DNA from: Lutjanus erythropterus
Taxonomy: Eukaryota > Chordata > Actinopteri > Lutjaniformes > Lutjanidae
Length of the DNA: 64,000 nt
NCBI GenBank assembly: GCA_020091685.1
Contig: CM034607.1
Span: 11,851,884 to 11,915,883 of the forward strand
Direction of reading: 5' to 3'
A program made the position numbers and the translations under genes. Shown piece by piece: positions 21,981 through 32,820 of the stretch. Below the pieces are notes generated by a model. It was not told the DNA's origin. It ran no database searches and saw only the letters and a list, made by a program, of their open reading frames with translations. Every line of letters begins with the position of its first letter. Position 1 is the stretch's first letter.

Positions 21981-22659
21981 TGTTGAGCTAGTCTCTAAGT
22001 CCCCCACCTAAACATAACACAAAACGGTCATGTTTCTGGTTTCTCAGCCAATGAAAATCTAACCTGAATCTTGGAGATTTTTTAAGTTACTTGAAAGTGT
22101 CATCAATAGATAAATAAATATAAATAGATTTGATTGGGGATTTGATAGAATTCGATAAGTTGATTCAATAATGGATTTATTTTTAAAATGCTCTTATAGT
22201 GTTATAAAAGACATGGCTTTTGGTGCATGGCAGAGACTGCCAGTGCTGTTTACTTGCTTGCATCTTCTCCCCACGCACCAGCCCAGTATGAGCCTCCGGA
22301 GCTGTGATTTGCCTGTCCACTTTGTGGCTGGACCAGCATTACTCCCAACCTTCTATTGTGTGTGATCAACCCTCAAAGGCTTTTGGCTGCCAAGGCTCCA
22401 GCAATCGTCCAAACAACATACCAGCTAGAATGTGTCAGACAACCAAAGCCAACAAGCAGAGATATCAACATTCAGAAGTATTTTGTGGAGGAAAACACTT
22501 TGTGCCATTTGAGGAACAGGTCTTATAGTAGAACCTTTCTGAGCATTAGTTGTAAGGGTGTATTTTGGTTCTCTACCCTGCTGTTTGTTATCACCAGTGG
22601 GCACTGGGTACACATGATAAAAGCAAAAGAAAGGGGACGGACGGGAAGGTAGCATAAAC
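21981..22659. other. Non-coding, nothing recognised
   Basis: Overlapping short frames at 22171-22650 show no domain. Confidence 0.5.
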
Positions 22660-22900
22660 CCCATTTCGCCTTGGTCTCACCTATCATGCTTTCACATCCC
22701 CTCGCCTGACATGTGATAATGCTTTCAGCCCTCACCAGATACCCCAATGTCAGACAAGCGCTTAATTGCCTGGCAACATGTGTAAATAGCCCATCCTCTG
22801 GTAGGGAACAAGGCTAATTCGAGCTGAACCCCTGTGGCCGGAGGGACTCTAACACATAATGTGACCTAGCAACAACATCACAGGATGGCTAGACCTGCCT
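22660..22900. promoter_or_regulatory. Candidate conserved non-coding element
   Basis: Complex, repeat-free. The core at 22757-22830 contains GCGCTTAATTGCCTGGCAAC (homeodomain site beside an RFX X-box-like GGCAAC) and AGGCTAATTCGAGC. Inferred. Confidence 0.38.
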
Positions 22901-23614
22901 AATGTGCAAGTGTGTGCAATGGAGAGTGAGACAGAAAGGGAGGGGGACGGAGAGGGGCAGAGAAAGAAACTCAGGTTATCATCATTACAAGGCTAATCAC
23001 TAACATCTGCAGTGGACTATCACACGGGAGCAAGGTAGGAGGACCATTTAGTTAGTGCAGGTTTGTGTGTGTGGGTGCATACACATAGCTGAAACCAGAG
23101 GGTTATTTTTGGCAAGACTATTGAGGGCCAAGGCAAGTGAAGCGGTAGCCGGTGTGATTTGGGAAATTGCCAAAGGGCCAAACAACCAACAAGTGCCTAT
23201 CAGTCAAACAAGGCAAACTTCCATTACAGGACTGCCCAAATGGAAACAAAAATATGCTTTCTTTTTCTAGACTTCTGCAATACTGGCTTTATTAGTTGCT
23301 ACTTTCTGTCCCTCTGCTATCTGCTGAAAGAGGCAGACATAAAAGAACACAAACAAATATAGCCAGAGATAGAAAATTCATTCTGAACATGAGAATCATT
23401 TTGCAACAGAAGTACATAATGATTTTGGTTGTAAAACACTGTGGAAATTAAATGTTACATTGAAAATCAATGCAGAATTCTCGATTGTCTGATCATTGTG
23501 AGCTTGATGCATTGCTGTCCTCAAGACCTCTGACTTAAAGAGCCTTGTATGTTTACCCATAGAGTTAATGTTGGTCAACCAACTCTCTCCTCATCCAATT
23601 TGTAAGATTTGGAG
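22901..23614. other. Non-coding, nothing recognised
   Basis: Purine-rich run at 22919-22972; otherwise featureless. Confidence 0.5.
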
Positions 23615-23965
23615 GGGACTATGTCAATGTAATATTATTACTTTACCCAGTAATGAGTAGGGATTATAATTTCCAAAAACAATAATCATGTTACAGTTAC
23701 TAATCCATATAACTCTGGGTTCCTGAGTTACTGTTTGAACGAGATGGGCTATCTTGGCAATTTGGAGCTTTTTTTTTGGCTTGTCAAGAGAAAATATGCA
23801 GTGACGGAATCTACTTTAAAGACCACACTCAGAGATACGCAGACTTTGTTACCTGCACACACAGCCAAAAGTCCAAAAGTAATATAGTCATATAACATGT
23901 AACTAATTACTTTTGAAGAAATTAAAATAACTATAACTAATGAATAACTTGCCCAACAATCGGTA
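23615..23965. repeat. Repeat of the 'GTAACTAATTACTTTT...TTGCCCAACA' type
   Basis: TTACTTTACCCAGTAATGAG, GTTCCTGAGTTACTGTTTGA and TAACTAATTACTTTTGAAG followed by AACTTGCCCAACA match a fish DNA-transposon family whose ends read roughly CAGTGTTGGGCAAGTTAC. The opposite end is lost. Confidence 0.6.
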
Positions 23966-25555
23966 GGACTACTACTACTACAGAGCAAGCTACTTCTTTT
24001 CAAATAAAATCTACCTAGATACTTTTTTTATACTAAAATTTGTAAATATATGCAGTTTTTTCAGCATGGGCAAACCTGCTAAAAACAGGCTCTTCACCCT
24101 TTTCCTATTTCTGGTAGTCCCTTTTGGCTTTCCATTTTTTTTCTGATGTGTGCTTGAAAGTCGAGTCTCAACTCATGTGTGCAGGAGAGCAGAGGGAAAG
24201 ACATTTTTAAAAGTGTCTGCATGTTCAGCTCTCAGTGCTTTTGTAGCCTATATCTGAATCTCTGCTTTGAACTTCAGTGTCGCTGTTTATACTTCCAGGT
24301 ATCTGCTTTATTTAACTGTTTCAAGTTCACGTTCAGCTGGATAGGAGTCGTGTTAAGTTGCTTCAGACGAAAACCCCAAATTTTCTGATTTTGCTGCTTC
24401 ATAATAAAAGCTTTGAGATAAGAAAATAGTGGAACTTCTATTGTGAAGCATATATAGGAAGTAAAATGTTTGTCCACTACTCAGATACTCATGTCATGAT
24501 TCCATCACTGCCGATTGCTTGAGCTGATAAGTACCCATAACCACTGCAGAGACATTGACCATTGAAGACAAAAGCCAGATGTCAGTGGGTGTTAGTTGTT
24601 TTTTGTCTGATGTAAAAGGGGCTATACAGTACATTTATTTGAATCTGTGAAAAAAAACATGGCAGTTTAATTGATAGAATGATGTGGGAATTGAAAATTG
24701 TGAAAACTGAAAAGTGTGAAACAGTGTGGTAAATATTAGCCTTGGATTGGCCTTGTATTACTGTGTGAGTGTGTGAGCCTTTGCTCTATTTCATTTGGTT
24801 GTTTGCAAGTGGCAAATACAGCTGTAAGATAGAAATTGATTGTCTGTTGGCATGAAAACTCATAAAAGAAAGATGGGGAAATTAAATTCTGGTGAGTGAG
24901 GATTTTTTCTGGCTCAGAATTTTACAGTGGTTTACAATGGTTTCAGATAAAGTACCCTGCTGTCAGATAACTTTAATATTTGAATATTTTCATCATTGAT
25001 AACATCACCTCATAAAGACATCCTAATTAAGGCTCTCGTATCATCCAAAAATTTTGTTACCAGTACAGCTTGACATTGATGCCGGTTTCTCCTCATCCTG
25101 TCTTGCACGTCCACCTGTCAGGTGCAACAGTTTGATCAGGGATGTCGTGGAACAGGTCTCTGTAAGATTTGGGCACAAACAGTCTCCTGTTTCTTGTTTC
25201 TTGGCCAGTCTGAGTCCCATTTTGTCCATTTCATTTTCCTGACCGGACACTAGCCAGGAGCAGCATTGCTGGGTGACCAAGGCTCTTGTCCCCACTCTCC
25301 TCCACTCTGCCTGTGGTGCTGGCAGTGCAGCATTCAGCTGAAGTGGCTAGTGGTTGCGATGGTTGATGTCACAGTTGGTTCACACTTGGGCGCCATAAAA
25401 GTATCAAAGTTTGGTACCCAGCCAGTCCTAATCTCAGTCTCAAAGATGATGGAAAACTCTATTCCTCAAATGAAAGGGAGACACAAAAGAGTAAGAGGAG
25501 CTTGTGTGATGTGATAAGGTTTCTGTTGCAATGAATGATTACCAGCGGAGGATCC
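23966..25555. other. Non-coding; one unrecognised two-strand open region
   Basis: At 25041-25295 both strands are open for 60-84 codons with no domain I recognise. The rest is featureless. Confidence 0.45.
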
Positions 25556-25880
25556 TCACACACATTCTTGCTCTCCAGCCTGTACAGTATGTGCTTTTTT
25601 TTTTGCTTTGGTTTAGTTTGGAGTGAGATTACAGTGCAGAGCCTCTCTGCCAGTTGTGCTTCCAGCAGCCGTTAGACAGTTATCAGGGCAGAGAGTGTGA
25701 AATTATCTCTCGCCATGGTGATTGTCCACTCGCTCTGTCCCATGCTCCACTGCAGCTTCTAATTAGCACCTTACTGATGCCCTGTGCCACCACAGAGATA
25801 CTGTACAGGCAAAGAGGGATTGACAGAGAGAGGATTGAATCTTTAGAAGCCACAGCACTTATGCTTTTGATCTTTTATCA
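25556..25880. promoter_or_regulatory. Candidate conserved non-coding element
   Basis: Repeat-free, balanced composition. TTATCTCTCGCCATGGTGAT with CTTCTAATTAGCACC at 25757 gives GATA-like and homeodomain-like cores. Inferred. Confidence 0.3.
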
Positions 25881-26761
25881 TCAGCTTCTTAACAAAACAC
25901 CACTGCTCTTCTGTATTACTTCAGATATATTTCAGTGAGTGAAAGCCAGTTATATAACCAAACCCTGAGCTGTTGTCTCAGGTGCTTTGTCCTTGTGTAG
26001 CAGATTAATATCACTCAATCCAAATGATCCGACCAAGGTCAAGAAATATGATGAGAATTAAGTTTTGTTTTGTTTTTTTGTCAGAACATTGTTTTTGAAG
26101 ATATAACCAGATTTTCTCTTTCATCTGCTAATTAATTAAAGTTATAAAGCTTGGTAAACATCTCATAGAAATAAAGTCATTTACTGCAGGTGTGTGGGAG
26201 TGTTTGTCAAAGATTAAGTGATTTATAAGTGACACAACAAAATGGATACTTGAGTCATGATTAAAGATGGCTGCATATGATGATCTTATGCATCATGCAT
26301 AAGATGATCTTGCTCGAAGCACTTGTGCTGAGTTGAGTCTTTATAACTTTGTAATTTTATTTTAGAATTAATTAGCATCATTTTCGAACAGAGTCGTACC
26401 CCCTTAGATTGTTATTTGTGATTCACAAGGCAAACACATGGCCAGAATTTTAAAGAACCAAATAAGTGCAGGCGTAAATACATTGGTAAATATCAGCCAC
26501 ATGACATATAAAAAAACCTAGCAGACAAAATTGCACCTACATATCAGTGGTTAAAGATCCCCACCAGACATGTGTTAAGTATACAAATAGTCTGCTTGGA
26601 ACAATACTGTCACTGATTTGTTTTTTTCCACAAAAGACATTTAATTTCCAGATTAAAATCCTTAAAAAGCATCTACTCCTTCTACCCTATTCAAAAATTC
26701 AGAATGGATTCGAAGTGATAATGCAGATTTCCTTCATTTCTTAAGTTTTCCTGACAGACAC
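25881..26761. other. AT-rich non-coding with a palindrome
   Basis: Nothing coding. The palindrome at 26279-26309 is listed separately. Confidence 0.5.
26279..26309. repeat. 31-bp near-perfect palindrome
   Basis: Arms GATGATCTTATGCAT (26279-26293) and ATGCATAAGATGATC (26295-26309) pair at 14 of 15 positions around a single C. It contains two ATGCAT octamer-like cores. Confidence 0.8.
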
Positions 26762-27190
26762 AAGGGGCCCTATCTTATGCTGATCTAAAGCGCAAGTAGA
26801 AAGTGTGAGGCGCAATGGATTTAATTTATTCAAGGTGTGTCCAAATCCACCTTTGCCATCTTGCGCCAGTGGTGTAAGTGGTATTTTGCCCTGTTCCGCC
26901 CTTTGCACTACCAGCGCAAAGCAGGATACACCTATCAGGTGTGCCCAAGTACCCTCATTAATTCACAGGCGAGTTTAGGCCGAACATGCAATAAACCAAT
27001 CAGAAAGTCAGCTCTCATCACCTTTAAGAGGCAGTTGCGCCAGCAGCACAAGTGGTAGCAGCATGATGGTGGATTTACCAGGAGGAAACAAAGAGAAAAG
27101 ATTTTCAAAGCGAGGAGACAGATCTCTTAGTTAGAGAAGAGAAAGCTATTACTAAAAGCTGGCTGAAGTTGGAGCTAAATCTTTGAACAA
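26762..27190 (+). mobile_element. 5' part of a degraded DNA transposon (GGGGCCCTATCTTATGC family)
   Basis: Starts GGGGCCCTATCTTATGC and has the GCGCAA-rich and CCAATCAGA blocks I recall from a fish family whose 5' region precedes a Myb/SANT-like reading frame. That frame is recognisable at 27063-27186. The 3' end is not found. Confidence 0.5.
27063..27186 (+). pseudogene. Frameshifted Myb/SANT-like N-terminus
   Basis: From two adjacent ATGs (27063, 27066) the frame reads VDLPGGNKEKRFSKRGD and stops at 27132-27134. One frame over, from 27115, it continues ETDLLVREEKAITKSWLKL to a stop at 27184. The order F-S-x(n)-E-T-D-L-L-V-R-E is like helix 1 of the Myb/SANT-like domain of NAIF1/MSANTD and Harbinger-associated DNA-binding proteins, where a 'FS..E...LL.EV' pattern is usual. 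A one-base frameshift and early stop make it non-functional. The family assignment is from memory of motifs. Confidence 0.4.
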
Positions 27191-27628
27191 CTTACAAATG
27201 TAATACATGATAATTTTATTATAAATTAACTTGCTGTTAGATATTGGATTAGTTTTGGTCACATTAGGATCACTCTTGCACTAAGCTTATAACAGATGTG
27301 GGATTAGTTATGAATGAATGAAGTTATGAAAGTATGAGGTGGCTTTACGCTGGCAGCACTGACCATTCATTCAATCCAGATAAACAGACTCAAAATTCCC
27401 AATTATTTTTGTGCTGTTTGCTGAAAGAAAAAGTGTGTAGGATTTATTGGAATGAAGGGTTGAGGTTGTAGATTGCAACCAGCTGAATACTGTTCAATGT
27501 AGCAGTGGAAGTGAGCGAGACACAGTTATAAACTCACCAAATCTGTAAAACTTTACTTGGTCTTTCAACATGTATCTGAAGGAGATATATTACACAATGC
27601 TGTACTTGGGAGGCTACATACACGTTAG
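27191..27628. other. Non-coding with a MITE-end relic
   Basis: At 27432-27490 GTGTGTAGGATTTATTGG and TAGATTGCAACCAGCTGAAT match one end of the element that is complete at 28376-29131 (there inverted, TTGCAATCTAAGG). Otherwise featureless. Confidence 0.5.
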
Positions 27629-28128
27629 AACACTTGGTTCCAAAAATACAACAAGCCCTCCTGTCTGGTAGCATCAGACACCAGAGAGCTACACATGAGA
27701 AATAGGCTAACCAGACTAAAGTACAAAAGTATAGACAGAGTAAAACAATGGCAAGACAAAAAAGTCGACAAGAAATGGACTTTGAAGAGGTGCATGGGAC
27801 TGACTGCAAAGGAAAGACAGAGGCGAGGAGATGAATATGTAGAGCACTGAAGGAAGAGGAAATGGAGTGCAGGAAAAGAACTGAATTGAAGCAAATCGAA
27901 AAGTACGATGGAAAAGCAGGAAAGGGACAAAGCCAATGAAAGACTGGAGAGACGGAAAGAAACGAGGAGAGGATGAGGCAGGATGGAAACAATAAAAACT
28001 GGAGAGAGAGGAGAGCAAGACGACAAAAGGCCCTGGTGAAAGAGAGACAAGACCTGCGCAATAAAGAAATACTCCAAAGGCTACAGCTAAAGATGATGGA
28101 GGAAGACTGGTACAAATGTACAGAATAG
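27629..28128 (+). pseudogene. Degraded coiled-coil reading frame, at least three frameshifts
   Basis: Four consecutive open segments on the purine-rich + strand join into about 165 codons if the frame is allowed to move near 27840, 27915 and 27966. The segments read, in part, RNRLTRLKYKSIDRVKQWQD and WTLKRCMGLTAKERQRR; LKEEEMECRKRTELKQIEK; QERDKANERLERRKETRRG; and RRQKALVKERQDLRNKEILQ, ending in a tag stop at 28126. The composition (Lys/Arg/Glu/Gln heptads) fits a cytoplasmic coiled-coil protein. It lacks introns, so it may be a processed pseudogene or a relic of the transposon just upstream. I cannot name the parent. A 205-codon minus-strand frame over the same bases is its Ser/Leu/Phe-rich shadow. 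Confidence 0.4.
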
Positions 28129-28375
28129 CAATGAGAGATCTTGAGAGGCATTGAGAGTGGAAGCAGTGGAGAATGAGTTTTGCGAAGAGGGGAAAAAATG
28201 CATGGAAGTAAGAAGACTATCAGGATTTTTTCTGTTGGTTTGGATGTTGAATAACCTTTCTGTCACAAGCCCTCTTCACAGTCCTTTAGGCCATTGCTGT
28301 CACAATGCCATAGACAGTAGAAGAAAAAGTGGACAGAGCCTCTGGGTCTGAAAAGTGATGCCATTGTGCAATTGC

Positions 28376-29131
28376 CTTAAAGGACCAGTGTGTAATAATT
28401 ACAGGAATTTATGTGCATAAATGAGATATATTATATATAAGTATGTTATTTATTATTATCAATCAACGTAAACTCATAATCTATATGTTCCCGTTACTTT
28501 AGAAATAGCCATTTATAGTTACATACGGTCGGGTCGACTTACGGAGATCATCATCCTGCGGCGTCTACGGCAGCGCAGAGCGGACAAACTGCACTAACAG
28601 TGAGTCTTGGGAAGCCCATGGCGACCTTACGTAGACGCCGCAGCGTAAACACGGAAGTAGACGGGGAGGATAGGCGCGGGTGATTGTTGGCAGACCATTT
28701 AGCGTTGTGAACCTTGACTGGCACAGTCTTGACAAATGAAGGATCATACATACACTGTACCAGAACAAAAAGCAGCGGACAGTGAATCTCCGTCATCCAA
28801 GAAGCGGAGACGCGAAGAAAGTAAACGCAAGCATGACAGGAAACGGCAAAAACACGAATCAACATCGGCATAGCATTTACACGATGGAAATCGCTGATGG
28901 AGGACAAACGTTTTCACAGTGACGCCGAGGTTGCCTGTTTTCTGCTGGACAGGTAATTCATCCTACACACATAATTGTAGTTTGTTGTGAGATAGCTTTC
29001 GCTCGCCATTTTGTCCGCTGACGGCCACTGTACTCTTGGTGAGAGAGGGGCGGTGTCGGGGTAAATCCTCTTAGTTGCAATCTAAGGTTTGAACGTTAGA
29101 TGTCACTGGAAATCACACACTTCTCCTTTAA
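28376..29131 (+). mobile_element. 756-bp TTAA-flanked terminal-inverted-repeat element
   Basis: The left end TTAAAGGACCAGTGTGT (28376) and right end, reverse complement TTAAAGGAGAAGTGTGT (29131 backwards), are inverted repeats flanked by TTAA, as in piggyBac-type insertions. The right subterminal block TTAGATGTCACTGGAAATC matches a very common fish MITE. The interior is unusually CpG-rich and contains a perfect 14-bp inverted repeat (28556-28569 with 28630-28643, CTGCGGCGTCTACG) and a degraded exon. Confidence 0.8.
28736..28952 (+). pseudogene. Degraded exon inside the TTAA element: basic region plus helical motif
   Basis: From ATG at 28736 one frame reads MKDHTYTVPEQKAADSESP, then a basic run (SSKKRRREESKRKHDRKR), to a stop at 28871. 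From about 28847 the next frame continues KTRINIGIAFTRWKSLMED and SDAEVACFLLD, and ends at CAG followed by GTAATT (GT at 28953), a consensus splice donor. I recall many predicted fish proteins whose first exon has a basic stretch, then T-R-V-N-I-G-x-A-F-x-R-W-R-x-L and S/T-D-A-E-x-A-x-F-L-L-D, with an intron at that point. This copy needs one frameshift correction to match, so it is presumably dead. Its function in the family is unknown to me; I infer DNA binding from the basic region. Confidence 0.45.
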
Positions 29132-30555
29132 ATGTGCATTCTTTCTAATGGGCAGCTGGGTGGTTCTTTCTAATGGTGACTAGAAAAAGAAGTTGGATTG
29201 TATTGAGTCCTATAGGAAAATGACCCCATCTCACTTGATGTATGATGTCAGTGAACGATGACTTTATGGTCTCAATCACTAGTCTCAAGTCTTGTGCTTT
29301 AGGGCAGGGCTACTGAGTGAGCAAAGAGGGCAAGTCATTCTCAATGAGTCTTCCAAACTCAGATCAAAATGTCAAACTGGACAGTATTGATCAAATATGG
29401 ATCAAAATTCTGTTACCAAATTGTTTCTCACTTAATATATTTAGAAACATAATTTACTTTTGTACTGTTTAGCTGTAATATGAGAAAGACCAGGTGTTTG
29501 GGTGGTGTCAAAAAGGGAACTGTTTATTTGTGAAATTGTCGCGAGATATGTACATGTTGTTTCTTTATTGTGCATGTTATATAAACTAATTATATTCTAT
29601 GATATAACAATGCTGTGGTTGAGATATGGGTAGTTTTAGAGACAAGGGGCTGACAGCCCCTGGTTAGGGTTAGCAAAAGATCATGGTTTGGGTTAACTTT
29701 CACAGGTCTGGGTTTCCATTCCAGACACAGCCAGGCAACCGCCATTGTGTTTCCGGTTTCCATCGGAAAAACTGTTTGTTTGGTTGGAACACAAGAAAGA
29801 TTGCGACCAGATATGTTGCCACTATTGCCTTCTAAATGGACAAGTCAAAACCAAGCATCACCCAAGGTGCAATACGTCTCCCACCAGCTCCACGCTCTCG
29901 TTGGCAACCTCTGAAAAGCCAAACTCTATGCTTCAAAATTTCTGCTTCTAAATTACTGTCAGTGTAGCTGACACACAAGTTAGAAATCTTGCAGTAAAAC
30001 TGCAAACATAAAATGACAAAAAGAATTACTTGTAAAACTTTAATCTCTGATACTGTATCCTTTAATGGGGACTGGGAATCCATCCATAAACAGCCAATCA
30101 AATGGCTGCCTTTTCAAAACCATGTCAACATCTTTTTTGTGATATTTTCCCCAGACCTGTGTGCTCCAGGACCTGCACACTCAGACGCTAACTTTTTTTT
30201 TTATTCAAAGTGTGAAATTGAGGCATGAACATTCAGACTGGTAATCTAGGATAGACTGTGGCTTATTTTGGCTGGAAATGAATAAGTCTAATTAGTGAAT
30301 TTGGAGCTGAAAACCGTGTTGAATTTTCAATTTCTGAGGGAACAGAGTGAGTGTTAATAATTCAGATATTTATAGCTGAATGTAGATTCAATGCCAGCAA
30401 TCTGAGCTATTTTAGTTGCAGCTGAGGTATTAAGCACCAAAAAGCACACTTATGCTCTGTTATTCACTTCACATTTATAAGAAGTTTGGCTTGTCAAGAG
30501 TAAAACCCTTTTTTTCTTGCCAGTGCCCTACCCATGTATATGATATGCTGTAGAA
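29132..30555. other. Non-coding; part may be an old dispersed repeat
   Basis: A segment at about 29365-29700 (GTATTGATCAAATATGGATC, then ATAAACTAATTATATTCTAT) seems familiar as a fish repeat, but I find no second copy here. TTCTTTCTAATGG is present twice at 29147 and 29165. No supported gene. Confidence 0.4.
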
Positions 30556-31496
30556 CAGTGGTTTTCAAACTAGGGCCCGGGGACCAATGCAGGTCCTTCA
30601 GTGAGTTGTAGGGGGTCGCCAGCAAAAGGAGGAATAGAATATTTTAACTCTTGCATGTCTTGGAAGTTGGAACAGAAGGAGAAGAAACAGGGTTTCCATT
30701 GATTGTAATTTATAGCAGGTTTGGGCCGATGTAGAAATTTTAGATCCAGTTTTTTGTTAAGTCAAATACCGACTTTAAGCGCTAGGTGTCAGACATGACT
30801 CATGTTTCACAATAAAAGACTTGTTACGAAATGAAGGGGTTCTGTCTTCTCAAATGGAAGAGGTATTTTAATTTAAATGGATACAGGAAGTGTTGAGTTT
30901 ACAAATAACAAATAGTAATGCAGTATCTTTAACAGGGCAGTCGGTGGTGGATCAAAACAAGGCTTTGATCATACCTATCCATCAACTACATTACTGACTG
31001 TAATGACAAATTGTAGCGGGCTAATTTAGCTACTTTGCTAACATGCAAACAGTCACGGACAGGGTTATACCAGAGTTATATTAAAAGGGAAAATGATGGG
31101 GTCCAACAATGTATTTCTTAAGCTAGTTAGCAATTTAGCTCTGCACCACTGTCTGCTCAGCTGTGATGCACACTCTGCTACGAGTGCTGCAAAGACCACC
31201 CACATTTCCCATAATGCCTGCTGAGTTAGTGCTGGAACACAGCAGCATTTAAAGTTGGTTCAGTCAGTTAGAGTAAATTCAAATTGGATTAAGCTTGTAT
31301 ACTGGTACAAACTGGTAGAACTGGAAACCAACCCAACCCTAATTTATAGTGGTCCTTTTTGATCTTCAGCTATGAAAATGTTTTTATCTTCAAACCTAAA
31401 AATAAATAAAACTGAAAATCCTCTCACATTCGGGGTCGATGGTCTAAGGTGCATCTATTGTGGACATCTTGAGTTGAAAAAGTTTTGGAACCCCTG
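30556..31496 (+). mobile_element. Outer hAT-type element, interrupted
   Basis: The left end CAGTGGTTTTCAAACTAGGG and right end, reverse complement CAGGGGTTCCAAAACTTTTT, are hAT-type termini. The flanks CTGTAGAA (30548-30555) and CTGTATAT (31497-31504) match at 6 of 8. Without the inner insertion it would be about 307 bp, so it is non-autonomous. Confidence 0.8.
30716..31341. mobile_element. Inner hAT-type element with exact 8-bp target duplication
   Basis: ATTTATAG occurs at 30708-30715 and again at 31342-31349. Between them the left end CAGGTTTGGGCCG and right end (reverse complement TAGGGTTGGGTTGG) are inverted. The TAGGGTTGGG terminus is typical of a fish MITE family. At 626 bp it encodes no transposase. 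The identical duplication means this insertion is younger than the outer element. Confidence 0.88.
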
Positions 31497-32820
31497 CTGT
31501 ATATCACTAACTACACATTTTTTTTGGTCACTTTTCTTGTAGTAATAACACGTTTATTTGCAGAGGCGGCATGACAGGCTGTGGGAGATATGTCAAGGGT
31601 TTGTACTGTCTGTCAATAAGGCCGTAGTGTAGGCCTTGGATTCTTCATTTCCTCTAGCACTGTGTCCTCTCACATTCTCTTCAAAATCTATTCCAACAGG
31701 CCTGACAAGTTGTAGTGATGCATTAACACAGAATTTTGCTGCCTCAGAGACCATCAGCCACACACAAGACAAAGTGCTGGAGACACACAGAAGCCTGAAG
31801 GATCAGAAATATAATGAATTCAGCCACCCTGGACCAACAGTAAAATACGCTGTACGGCCTGTGGGATCTAAGTGTAGTCCATGACTCGGCCTTCAACAAT
31901 ATACTTTGTTTAAAACAGGAGAAAAATGCACACCTACACTTGATGGCAGCAGCAGAAAGCATAGTACCATAAAGAATCTGCCAGCCCACTCCTTGCCATA
32001 TTGCATTTTGCCCTGCCAGCCCACAACTTAAAATTTTCCCCCCTCTTGCTGCAATGCAATAGTGTTGCTTGTGTTGCTAATGGCAACATCCCATTAACTG
32101 GTGTCGATGAAGAGATGGGTCAGGGTCACGGTGACCACATATCTGCTCGCTATTAAGCCGGCTGGAAGTAAAGACTATAATGTGCAGAAAGTCAGATCAA
32201 GACACAAAAGCAGCATTTCACAAACAAACAGCATTTGTTGGAGAAGAATACAGTTAATTACGGGGCAGCCTTGCAAGATTCTGCAGTTCCCACAATCATC
32301 TGTGTATTCTGGCCAGAAATAGTAACCACAGTAGCCTGCGGTTACTATTTCTTTCTCTTTGTGAATAAGTGGCAGGTTGGTTATTGCGCATAGTAAGCTT
32401 GCTTGCATCAAAGAGAATTGCTCTGGTGCTGTTAATATCATTTCATGATGTGTAGTTCTGTTGTTACCGTCTCAGAGGCCTGCGCTTTATTGGTTTTCTT
32501 GTTTGTGTCTTTCAGTGTGGGGAAAAAAAGAGGGTAAGAGAGAAGGGAGAGAAGGGCATAACTAGATTTTTGGAGATAGATGCTATGCAATTATTTTGAG
32601 TTATGCAAACATGTGTTTGCTGCATGACTCACAGTCGGTGTGGGTGGTATTTTTTCCGTAGCCCTCCAAATGCAACCCAAAACAAAGTGTTCTGTCACTT
32701 GGTGCCGTGGAACCCCCATAAGATGACTCAAACCCTTCTGCAGAGGACAAAGAAAAAATAATACAAGCAAAGAATCACAACAAGAGGAAGAGGTTCAATA
32801 TGGATGATTTATTTGTCAGC
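31497..32820. other. Non-coding, includes a strong hairpin
   Basis: Short frames at 31636-31884 and 32101-32322 show no domain. The hairpin is listed separately. Confidence 0.5.
32315..32352. other. Perfect 13-bp hairpin with extended inner stem
   Basis: AGAAATAGTAACC (32315-32327) pairs exactly with GGTTACTATTTCT (32340-32352). After one A-C mismatch, CAG pairs with CTG, closing a TAGC tetraloop. A further TATTC/GAATA pairing exists outside an asymmetric bulge. It is shorter than a usual pre-miRNA. Confidence 0.75.

Noticed and set aside
27534..28151. 205-codon minus-strand open frame, Ser/Leu/Phe/Cys-rich
   Set aside because: It is the antisense of purine-rich DNA that reads as a coiled-coil relic on the + strand; openness follows from composition and no domain is visible.
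32315..32352. Annotated microRNA
   Set aside because: The hairpin is too short for a normal precursor and its arms match no miRNA I know; left as a finding only.
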